This document shows positions 1-5,368 of a DNA stretch of 10,289 nucleotides, piece after piece (positions within the stretch are counted from its first letter, which is position 1; the number at the start of each line of letters is the position of its first letter). Position numbers and translations under genes: made by a program. The notes beneath the pieces were generated by a model. The model ran no database searches and had not been told where the DNA came from. It saw nothing but the letters and a program-made list of their open reading frames with translations. This stretch comes from Acidobacterium sp. (GTDB taxonomy: Bacteria > Acidobacteriota > Terriglobia > Terriglobales > Acidobacteriaceae), in NCBI GenBank assembly GCA_003152595.1, contig PMAM01000216.1:7553-17841 (forward strand), read 5' to 3'.

Positions 1-754
1 ACTCCACCAGCGAGTGCACCGTGGACTGCGGATGCACAGTCACGCGGATCGCTGACGGCGGCAGATCGAACAGCCGGCACGCTTCGATAATCTCCAGCCC
101 CTTGTTCAGCAGCGTCGCCGAGTCGATCGTGATCCGCTTCCCCATCACCCAGGTGGGATGATGCAGCGCCTGCTCCACGGTGATGTTCTTAAATTCGCTC
201 GCCGGCAGCGTGCGAAAGGGGCCGCCCGACGCCGTAAGCCAGATCTGCCGCACCTCGCGCCGCTCCCCCGCGCGCATGCACTGGTGAATCGCGTTGTGCT
301 CGGAGTCGATGGGCAGCAGCGCCACCCTCTTCGCGCGCGCCGCCGCCGTCAGAATTTCGCCCGCCGCAACCATCGCCTCTTTGTTGGCGAGGCCGATGGT
401 CTTGCCGGCCTGCACAGCTGCGTAGGTGGCTTCGAGTCCGGCGACGCCCACAATCGCCGAGACGACGAAGTCGGCTTCCGGCAGAGTCGCGACGCACACC
501 GTGCCCGCGCTGCCCCAAACGACTTCCGTGTTCACGCCCGCCGGACGCAAACGCGCTGCCAGTTCCGCAGCCAGTTCTTCAGTCGCCAGGGAAACCACTC
601 GTGGACGCCACCGCACACACTGCTCGAACGCCGCATCCACATTGCGGCCTGCGGCCAGCGAGGCTACGGCGAACCGCTCGGGATAGCGCGCAACAATATC
701 CAGCGTGCTCTGCCCGATCGAGCCCGTCGATCCAAGGATGGCGATCTGCTTCAA
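1..754 (-). CDS. dxr: 1-deoxy-D-xylulose 5-phosphate reductoisomerase, C-terminus cut by window edge
   Basis: Dxr (IspC) converts 1-deoxy-D-xylulose 5-phosphate to 2-C-methyl-D-erythritol 4-phosphate with NADPH. This is the committed cytosolic step of the MEP isoprenoid pathway. The visible 251 residues carry the hallmarks in order: the nucleotide-binding loop GSTGSIG (8-14), GLANKEAMVAAGE (121-133), the metal and substrate motif PIDSEHNAIHQ (148-158), TASGGPFR (174-181), MGKRITIDSATLLNKGLE (204-221) and HPQSTVHSLVE at the edge. Full-length family members are about 390 residues, so roughly 140 are missing. The start is TTG at 752-754: it places MKQIAILGSTGSIG exactly where the family begins, and no ATG, GTG or TTG lies in frame between it and a TAA near 875. 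The ribosome site is weak (GGAAGAA). It lies 146 bases downstream of cdsA, a common bacterial pairing. Confidence 0.96.
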   Translation of the reverse strand, partial: MKQIAILGSTGSIGQSTLDIVARYPERFAVASLAAGRNVDAAFEQCVRWRPRVVSLATEELAAELAARLRPAGVNTEVVWGSAGTVCVATLPEADFVVSAIVGVAGLEATYAAVQAGKTIGLANKEAMVAAGEILTAAARAKRVALLPIDSEHNAIHQCMRAGERREVRQIWLTASGGPFRTLPASEFKNITVEQALHHPTWVMGKRITIDSATLLNKGLEIIEACRLFDLPPSAIRVTVHPQSTVHSLVE

Positions 755-817
755 GGGAGGAATTCTTCCGTCCAGGAGGCCAGCCGTGCCGAAATCTTGT
801 GCTGCCGAATATTTCCC
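755..817 (-). other. Leader of dxr with near-palindrome at the start codon
   Basis: This stretch lies between the tandem array and the dxr TTG start. A 14-base near-palindrome (GGAGGAATTCTTCC, 757-770, one mismatched pair) overlaps the purine-rich run that would serve as the ribosome site. The dxr frame stays open through the stretch but contains no usable start codon. No terminator is seen, so readthrough from cdsA into dxr is plausible. Confidence 0.4.
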
Positions 818-907
818 GCTGGCCGTCTCACTGCTGACCGTCGTATCGCTAACCGCTTCATCGCTGACCGGTTGTTAGCTGACAGCTTCCTGGCTGTCTC
901 TCAAAAC
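818..907. repeat. Degenerate 15-base (7+8) tandem array at the cdsA stop codon
   Basis: Six units begin at 818, 833, 848, 863, 878 and 893, each opening with GCT and most continuing as GCTGACC or GCTAACC. Several are split again by an internal GCT 7 bases in (855, 885), which gives a 7+8 sub-period. The last unit contains the cdsA stop (TGA, 901-903 on the minus strand). Because 15 is a multiple of three, the dxr frame across the units reads as loose pentapeptides of the type xxVSD. There is no start codon in that frame, so it is probably not translated. Confidence 0.8.
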
Positions 908-1731
908 GACTGCTGAGCTAACTGAGCGTACCACAGCACCGGCGCAGCCAGCAGCAGCGCATCGATGCGATCCAGAAAGCCGCCGTGCCCCGGCAGCAGC
1001 TTGCCGGAATCCTTTGCGCCAGCAGCGCGCTTGATCGCCGACTCTGCCAGATCGCCCACCTGGCCGGCGATATTCAGCAGCACCGCCAGCCCCATCCAGT
1101 GCACGTACGTTCCCGGATAGGAAAGATATTCGAGACTGCGTGCCGTGAGCATGCCACCCAGCCACACCAGCAGCGCCGCGATGCCCACGCTGGCCGCAAC
1201 GGATGCGATCGAACCTTCCCACGTCTTGTTCGGGCTCAGCCGCTTCGCCAGCATCCATCGTCCCAACGAACGCCCCACATACAGCGCGGCAATGTCTCCC
1301 GCCCAAACCACCAGCAGCAGAAACACCAGCAGCGACGGACCGTTGTCCTGGGCCGACAGCAGATACAGCGTCGACATCGGTAAGCCGACATAAAGGAGCC
1401 CGAAAACCGAAAAGGCCGTGTCCGGCAGCACGCGCTCCAGCGGCGAGCGGAACGTGCAGATCACGAGCAGCGCCAGCGCCATCGCGCCGATCACCGGAGC
1501 CATCAGCTCGGGGTTGCGAAAAATCGCCGCCATCAGAAGGGCCAGGAGGACCATCACGACAACCTTCGGCGTTTTCGCGCCGATTGCGTTCGCCAGTCCC
1601 AGATACTCCCACAGCGCCAGGCCGGCAATCACGAAGATCGTGCTCATCAGCACGATGGGCCACCGTGGCGAAACGTAAATTACCGCGATCACCAGGGGAA
1701 TCAGGACGATTGCCGTCAGGACGCGCTTCAT
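901..1731 (-). CDS. cdsA: Phosphatidate cytidylyltransferase (CDP-diacylglycerol synthase)
   Basis: CdsA condenses phosphatidic acid with CTP to give CDP-diacylglycerol, the precursor of bacterial phospholipids, in the inner membrane. The 276-residue protein is highly hydrophobic with several membrane segments. Near its C-terminus it carries the complete family signature: S-x-x-K-R, then K-D-S-G, PGHGGFLDRIDALL (about residues 231-261). I chose the ATG at 1729-1731, giving MKRVLTAIVLIPL, which matches the usual CdsA N-terminus. A GTG six codons upstream (1747-1749) is unlikely because it lies at the edge of a strong hairpin. No clear Shine-Dalgarno precedes either start. It is followed by dxr 146 bases on. 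The uppS gene often found upstream is absent here, and a phospholipase-like gene is upstream instead. Confidence 0.95.
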   Translation of the reverse strand: MKRVLTAIVLIPLVIAVIYVSPRWPIVLMSTIFVIAGLALWEYLGLANAIGAKTPKVVVMVLLALLMAAIFRNPELMAPVIGAMALALLVICTFRSPLERVLPDTAFSVFGLLYVGLPMSTLYLLSAQDNGPSLLVFLLLVVWAGDIAALYVGRSLGRWMLAKRLSPNKTWEGSIASVAASVGIAALLVWLGGMLTARSLEYLSYPGTYVHWMGLAVLLNIAGQVGDLAESAIKRAAGAKDSGKLLPGHGGFLDRIDALLLAAPVLWYAQLAQQSF

Positions 1732-1745
1732 GCCAAAGGCAGAAT

Positions 1746-1771
1746 ACACGCCGCGACGGTTCGCGGCGCAT
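1746..1771 (-). promoter_or_regulatory. Strong GC hairpin in the cdsA leader
   Basis: A perfect 8-bp inverted repeat, CGCCGCGA (1749-1756) and TCGCGGCG (1761-1768), encloses a 4-base loop. In minus-strand RNA it can be extended to about 11 bp with G-U pairs. It ends 15-17 bases before the cdsA ATG and is not followed by a U-tract, so it does not look like a classic intrinsic terminator. A translational control element, an RNA processing or stability element, or a protein binding site are all possible. Confidence 0.6.
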
Positions 1772-1799
1772 ATCCCGAATCGAGACAGGTAACTTCAAT

Positions 1800-1862
1800 C
1801 TGTGCCTTGCGAGCTGTGATCGATTCCCTGCGACCTGTGATCTGTGCCCTGCGACCTGCTAT
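1800..1862. repeat. Nine-unit heptamer tandem array at the phospholipase stop codon
   Basis: There are nine consecutive 7-base units with no change of phase. The consensus is CTGYGMY; examples are CTGTGAT (1814 and 1835), CTGTGCC (1800 and 1842) and CTGCGAC (1828 and 1849). The third base is G in eight of nine units and the first base is C in eight of nine. The final unit contains the stop codon (TAG, 1859-1861) of the phospholipase-like gene. The array ends 68 bases before the cdsA ATG. Its motif differs from that of the array at 5306-5368, although period and position are the same. Confidence 0.85.
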
Positions 1863-3133
1863 TTCGCATTCGGAATTCGCGTCGCGGGCATGTTCTTCAA
1901 CACCTCGAGCTCCTGCTGCACCTGGGCCCACTTCTTCGGGTGCTTCTTCGTCGAAATCGGCGCGTCGGGGTTCGAGTAGTACGCCAGAATGTTCTGCCGC
2001 AGCCCCAGCGGAGGCGCCGCCGTCTTGTCCGTCACTTCCTTCAGCAGCGTCGCGTACGTCTCGTCCATCAGCCGATAGGTCCCTGGCCGGCTCGGGTAAC
2101 CCGTATCCAGGTCAAGATCCGGCACCGAAAAGCCGTCCTTATCCTTCTGCCCCAATTCTCCCAGCAGCTGCTGATAGCGGTCGATCGCCGCATTCACCGC
2201 TTCCACGTACTTTTCCTCGGAGTCCTTGGTCGGGCCGCGAATGGAAAGGTCCGACAAAATTCCCACCTTCGGCAGGATGAAAATCACAAACGCCACCATG
2301 CGCGTCCTGAAGCTCACCGTGTGTTTGCGATATTGCTCCCAACCGTTGTCCGCCGACGCTTTCTTCAGCCGCTCTGCGAAGGTATGAAACCCCGGCAGGT
2401 CCTCATCCGGCGGAAAGCTTTTCCGGTGCAGCAGCACTTCGGCATAGGAGATGCGCGGTAAGAACTGCCGGGCCGCCCAGGTATAACTGGCGACCGCGTG
2501 TCCCTCATTTCCGATAACGCGGCTCAGCTGCAGCCCATACGTTACATAGAACGCCCGCTCCAGCAGCTGACGTGGCACCCGGAACCCAACATTGCGCAGG
2601 TACACCGCCGGGGCAAACCGCGCGTGACTCAGCTGATCGATATCGAAGGCCCACTCCGTCCGAACGTGCTGATGCGAGCCCTCCTCATACGTCACTACCG
2701 GCCCATACTTCTGCTCCAGGTTCGGAAACTCGATCGCCACCGAGGGATTGACCGCGTCCATGTGCCCGATCGTGTCGCCCACATAATGCGACAACGCGCC
2801 CAGCGCGAATGCCAGTTCATTCACGTTATGCGCCTGGCGGATCAGGTTGGTGATGAAATCGCCCGTGCGCACGTAATGCGCCAGATCGCTGAACGGCGGA
2901 TGCCCCAGTGGGTAGTAGCCCGCATCCTGAATGACGCAGCCGCCGTAGGCAAAGGCATGCGCGGTCTCAAACTCCTCCGTCGTCGTATTGGGATACTTCG
3001 CCAGCAGGACCGGCTTGATGGCTGACACCCAGGTGGCGTCGATGATCGTTTCGTGGGTGAGAAACGAGAAGGCAAAGGCGAGGGGCGCAAGGAGTACCAA
3101 AGCCGCACCAACAAACGCAAACTTTCCCTTCAT
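1859..3133 (-). CDS. Secreted zinc-dependent phospholipase C-like protein
   Basis: This 424-residue protein resembles the zinc-dependent phospholipase C / S1-P1 nuclease-like fold (Zn_dep_PLPC family). Residues 1-22 form a signal peptide (MKGKFAFVGAALVLLAPLAFA), so it is exported. Candidate metal ligands lie in the expected helical motifs: LTHETIID (25-32), IQDAGYYPLG (68-77), FSDLAHYVRTGDF (81-93), ALSHYVGDTIGHMDAVN (113-129) and EGSHQHVRTEWAFD (151-164). A hydrophobic stretch at 279-293 could touch the membrane. The substrate is not proven; some relatives are uncharacterised. GGGAGG lies 12 bases before the ATG, a slightly long spacing. It is upstream of cdsA in the same direction, so a lipid-turnover gene neighbours a lipid-synthesis gene, but a 127-base spacer with a repeat array and a hairpin separates them. 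Confidence 0.8.
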   Translation of the reverse strand: MKGKFAFVGAALVLLAPLAFAFSFLTHETIIDATWVSAIKPVLLAKYPNTTTEEFETAHAFAYGGCVIQDAGYYPLGHPPFSDLAHYVRTGDFITNLIRQAHNVNELAFALGALSHYVGDTIGHMDAVNPSVAIEFPNLEQKYGPVVTYEEGSHQHVRTEWAFDIDQLSHARFAPAVYLRNVGFRVPRQLLERAFYVTYGLQLSRVIGNEGHAVASYTWAARQFLPRISYAEVLLHRKSFPPDEDLPGFHTFAERLKKASADNGWEQYRKHTVSFRTRMVAFVIFILPKVGILSDLSIRGPTKDSEEKYVEAVNAAIDRYQQLLGELGQKDKDGFSVPDLDLDTGYPSRPGTYRLMDETYATLLKEVTDKTAAPPLGLRQNILAYYSNPDAPISTKKHPKKWAQVQQELEVLKNMPATRIPNAK

Positions 3134-3231
3134 CCTGCTGCCGTTCCTCCCTGGGCTTGGGGCCGGTTACGACCATTAGGATGCAGTCCGCCGGTCGGGG
3201 ATGTTCCCACCCCCCCCACCAACGCTGTCAT
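3130..3231 (-). CDS. Possible 33-codon leader ORF overlapping the phospholipase start
   Basis: An ATG at 3229-3231 opens a 33-codon frame, beginning MTALVGGVGTSPTGG, whose TGA (3130-3132) overlaps the phospholipase ATG in the arrangement ATGA. This suggests possible translational coupling. The peptide is rich in Gly, Pro and Thr and is not recognised. The only good Shine-Dalgarno nearby (AAGGAGG, 3255-3261) is 23 bases away, which is too far for normal use. The frame contains an eight-G run (3210-3217 read on the minus strand). It may be a chance ORF. Confidence 0.25.
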   Translation of the reverse strand: MTALVGGVGTSPTGGLHPNGRNRPQAQGGTAAG

Positions 3232-3267
3232 GCCTACGCGAGTGAGAGCCGCGCCCTCCTTCCAGCT

Positions 3268-3741
3268 CTAGTGCGTACCTCCTTGCGGAGCGGGCTCCGG
3301 CTTGTCAACTGGCGTCTTTGGCCTGCTCACGGAAGGCTTCTGGATCACCGGATGTTTCCTGGGGCCGGATCCCAGCTCTTGGATCTCAAATTCCGCCGTC
3401 GTGAGCCTATCTTCCGTCTCTGCAAGCTTGGTTCCCAGAGCGATGAGATCGGTTTTCATTCGGTAAAGCGGGCTTCCTATACTTTCGTCGTCCACGCGAT
3501 CTGCCGAGGTCCGCAGGGAGTCAATATCACCTCGCGCATCTTTAAGCGCCTCATTGAGGTCTTTACATCTTTTCTCAAGATTCTGGATTTTCTCTTGCTG
3601 GTCCTTCAATTTCATCTCAAGCTCAAGCACGTCACCCTGAAGCGCCCGCAGATTAGCTTGAACGGAAAAATCATCTTGGGCCGAGCCGACAAAGGGAAAG
3701 AAAAGAAAACCTAAGCCGAGAAACGCTGCAAAGATTTTCAC
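3268..3741 (-). CDS. Secreted coiled-coil protein of unknown function
   Basis: I do not recognise this 157-residue protein. Residues 1-21 look like a signal peptide ending VGSAQ; there is no lipobox, so it should be free in the periplasm or secreted. Residues about 25-80 are a heptad-rich coiled coil (LELEMKLKDQQEKIQNLEKR). A second charged helix spans about 90-122, and the tail (130-157) is rich in Pro and Lys. The layout recalls small periplasmic coiled-coil proteins such as the N-terminal part of CpoB/YbgF, but the similarity is only in style. The start is GTG at 3739-3741, supported by a perfect AAGGAGG at 3750-3756 with an 8-base spacing. Three samples (3541-3720) total 82 G+C in 180 bases (46%), well below the neighbours. 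Confidence 0.75.
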   Translation of the reverse strand: MKIFAAFLGLGFLFFPFVGSAQDDFSVQANLRALQGDVLELEMKLKDQQEKIQNLEKRCKDLNEALKDARGDIDSLRTSADRVDDESIGSPLYRMKTDLIALGTKLAETEDRLTTAEFEIQELGSGPRKHPVIQKPSVSRPKTPVDKPEPAPQGGTH

Positions 3742-3749
3742 GAGATATT

Positions 3750-3756
3750 CCTCCTT
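3750..3756 (-). promoter_or_regulatory. Perfect Shine-Dalgarno fixing a GTG start
   Basis: AAGGAGG on the minus strand, 8 bases before the GTG at 3739-3741. It is the best ribosome site in the window and determines the start of the coiled-coil protein. Confidence 0.75.
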
Positions 3757-3762
3757 GGTGCG

Positions 3763-3777
3763 GATACTCGAAGTATC
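3763..3777. promoter_or_regulatory. 15-base palindrome upstream of the coiled-coil gene
   Basis: GATACT (3763-3768) and AGTATC (3772-3777) are perfect 6-base arms around a CGA centre. The palindrome lies 6 bases upstream of the Shine-Dalgarno. It could be an operator or a short leader hairpin. No confident -35/-10 pair was found beside it. Confidence 0.4.
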
Positions 3778-3808
3778 TTAATTGCCGCATCCGCAAAGTT
3801 GCGTGAGG

Positions 3809-3988
3809 TCACTTCAAGGACGACAGAATCCGCTCCACCCGAGCATCCATCTCTGCTTCCTCGATGAACTCCCCACGATCCGCCTGCTCGATCCCAATCC
3901 GAACGGCCTCCAGGAAACGCCGCTCCTCCTCCGCATCGGGCAACCAGGATTCCGCGTTTGACGGCTCGTCTTTCGCTCGCTCTTCCAC
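3809..3988 (-). CDS. Small acidic antitoxin-like protein
   Basis: A 59-residue, strongly charged protein of uncertain family. The C-terminal half (FLEAVRIGIEQADRGEF, then an E-E-A-E-M-D-A-R-V-E-R-I-L stretch) resembles small antitoxin-type proteins in which a short helix is followed by an xRGEFIxxxE-type turn and an amphipathic helix. No RelE/ParE-like toxin lies on either side, so it would be an orphan. I prefer the GTG at 3986-3988 because GGAG sits 6 bases upstream. A GTG at 3998-4000 would add four residues but has poor spacing to its AAGG. It lies between the permease and the coiled-coil gene in the same direction. It could also be an unrelated small hypothetical protein. Confidence 0.55.
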   Translation of the reverse strand: MEERAKDEPSNAESWLPDAEEERRFLEAVRIGIEQADRGEFIEEAEMDARVERILSSLK

Positions 3989-4009
3989 TCGGTTCTCCAC
4001 TCGCCTTTT

Positions 4010-4048
4010 GCTAACCGCTTCACCAGCTAACCGGCTCTTAGCTCGCTA
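4010..4048. repeat. Short GCT-led tandem array at the permease stop codon
   Basis: GCT-led units begin at 4010, 4017, 4026, 4034 and 4041, giving spacings of 7, 9, 8 and 7. The first unit pair contains the 13-mer GCTAACCGCTTCA (4010-4022), found identically at 848-860 in the cdsA-dxr array. The right end runs into the permease stop codon (TAG, 4046-4048 on the minus strand). The left end is 9-21 bases from the next gene's start. Confidence 0.65.
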
Positions 4049-5299
4049 CTCATAGCGTAACGCCTCCGCCGGCAGCACCCGAGCCGCCGAGCTAGACGGA
4101 TACAGCGTAGCCAGCAGCGACACCCCCAGCGACAGCCCAGTCACCAGCACTCCATGCATTACGCGCGGCGCGAAAGGCAAGTAGTCCAGCGAATACACAT
4201 CCGCCGAAAGATGAATGAAGCGGTAGTGTCCCCCCGCCCACGCCAGCCCATACCCCAGCACCAGCCCAATTGCCGTCCCAATCACGCTGATCAGCAGCCC
4301 CTGCAGCAGAAAGATCCGCCGCACCTGCCCCGGCTGCACGCCCATCGACAGCATCACCGCGATGTCCTTCGTCTTTTCCATCACCATCATCGTGAGCGCG
4401 ATCAGGATATTCAGCGCCGCCACGCACACGATCAGCCCAATCACGATGAAGGTCACAATCTGCTCCAGCTTCAGCGCCCGGAACAGCTCGCGATTCTGCT
4501 CCATCCAGTTCGTCGTCATGAAGCCTGGCCCCGCCGCCTTCTCGATCTCATCGCCGATCACGTTCGCCTTGTACAGATCGTCCACGCGGAACGAGATGAT
4601 CGAGATCAGGTCCGGCTCGCCAAACAAATGCTGCGCGTCCACCAGCCGAATGAATCCGAAGCTCGAGTCATATTGATAGAACCCGGAGTGAAAAATCCCC
4701 ACCACGCGAAACCGCTGATACCGCGGAATGATCCCATACGGCGTCAAATCGCCCTGCGGACTCGTCACCATCACCACATCGTTCAGGCTCGCCCCGATCG
4801 AATCCGCCAGGTCGCTGCCAATCACGATCGGCGGCGTTGGCGCGCCGTACGGATCCTCGGTGTTCGCGTTCTCGTCGAGCGGCGCCACGCTGCCCTGGGC
4901 GATGTTGTTCAGCATGTCGGAGACGGTGCGCTCTTCTGAAGGAATGATCCCTTTCAGCATCGCTCCGCCGGCGCGCGCCCCGTTGCGCGAGATCAGCACC
5001 GGCTCGTACAATCCCGGCGACGCCGCCACTACATGCGGCAGCTTCTTCAGCCGATCCAGCAGCGGACGCCAGTTCCGGATGCCGTCACTCATCGTGCGCA
5101 TCAGGTCCACATGCGACGTCGAACTCAGCAGCCGCTCCTGCAGATCGCGCCGCGTGCCGTTGGTGATGGCGAGCGCCAGGATCAGCGACGCCACGCCCAC
5201 CGCCACGCCCGCGATCGAAATCCAGGTAATGACCCCGATCACCGCCTGGCGGCGCTTGGCCCGCAGATACCGCGCCGCAACAAAAAGTTCAAACCGCAT
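4046..5299 (-). CDS. lolC/E: LolC/LolE-family ABC transporter permease
   Basis: A 417-residue inner-membrane permease of the lipoprotein-releasing type (MacB/FtsX-like fold). In the classical system LolCDE extracts lipoproteins from the inner membrane for transfer to LolA. The N-terminus FELFVAARYLRAKRRQ is typical of LolC/LolE. TM1 spans about 21-45. A large periplasmic domain (about 46-278) follows, then TM2 (about 280-303), the cytoplasmic coupling loop EKTKDIAVMLSMG (308-320), TM3 (about 329-352) and TM4 (about 381-401). Length and layout are normal for the family. LolC cannot be told from LolE here, and some Gram-negatives have one hybrid subunit. No lolD ATPase gene is adjacent. The ATG at 5297-5299 has GAGG 9 bases upstream, and that GAGG belongs to the last unit of the heptamer array. 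The propeller gene ends 67 bases upstream. Confidence 0.9.
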   Translation of the reverse strand: MRFELFVAARYLRAKRRQAVIGVITWISIAGVAVGVASLILALAITNGTRRDLQERLLSSTSHVDLMRTMSDGIRNWRPLLDRLKKLPHVVAASPGLYEPVLISRNGARAGGAMLKGIIPSEERTVSDMLNNIAQGSVAPLDENANTEDPYGAPTPPIVIGSDLADSIGASLNDVVMVTSPQGDLTPYGIIPRYQRFRVVGIFHSGFYQYDSSFGFIRLVDAQHLFGEPDLISIISFRVDDLYKANVIGDEIEKAAGPGFMTTNWMEQNRELFRALKLEQIVTFIVIGLIVCVAALNILIALTMMVMEKTKDIAVMLSMGVQPGQVRRIFLLQGLLISVIGTAIGLVLGYGLAWAGGHYRFIHLSADVYSLDYLPFAPRVMHGVLVTGLSLGVSLLATLYPSSSAARVLPAEALRYE

Positions 5300-5305
5300 G
5301 CCGTT

Positions 5306-5368
5306 TAGCCTCTAGCTCTTAGCCTTTAGCTTCTAGCTAACAGCTAGCGGCTAACAGCTGACAGCTTC
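5306..5368. repeat. Nine-unit heptamer tandem array between propeller and permease genes
   Basis: There are nine uninterrupted 7-base units with consensus YAGCTNN on the plus strand. The third and fourth bases (GC) are the same in all nine and the second is A in eight; examples are TAGCTTC (5327), TAGCTAA (5334) and CAGCTGA (5355). The array fills nearly all of the 67-base spacer. One end overlaps the propeller stop codon (TGA, 5367-5369) and the other ends 6 bases from the permease ATG, where it supplies the GAGG ribosome site. AGCT is self-complementary, so the transcript could form many alternative short hairpins. Confidence 0.9.

Noticed and set aside
158..916. Long plus-strand frame opposite dxr
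   Set aside because: It is Arg/Ala/His-rich with no recognisable domain, and the minus strand here encodes dxr with all family motifs. It is a high-GC shadow frame.
3220..3267. AAGGAGG at 3255-3261 as the ribosome site of a separate gene
   Set aside because: No ATG, GTG or TTG lies 4-13 bases downstream on the minus strand. It is either a remnant or chance.
4154..4939. 261-codon plus-strand frame opposite the permease
   Set aside because: The His/Arg-rich composition is characteristic of antisense frames, and it has no start context or family similarity.
818..5368. Arrays considered as CRISPR
   Set aside because: The units are 7-15 bases, degenerate and have no spacers. CRISPR repeats are longer, near-identical and separated by unique spacers.
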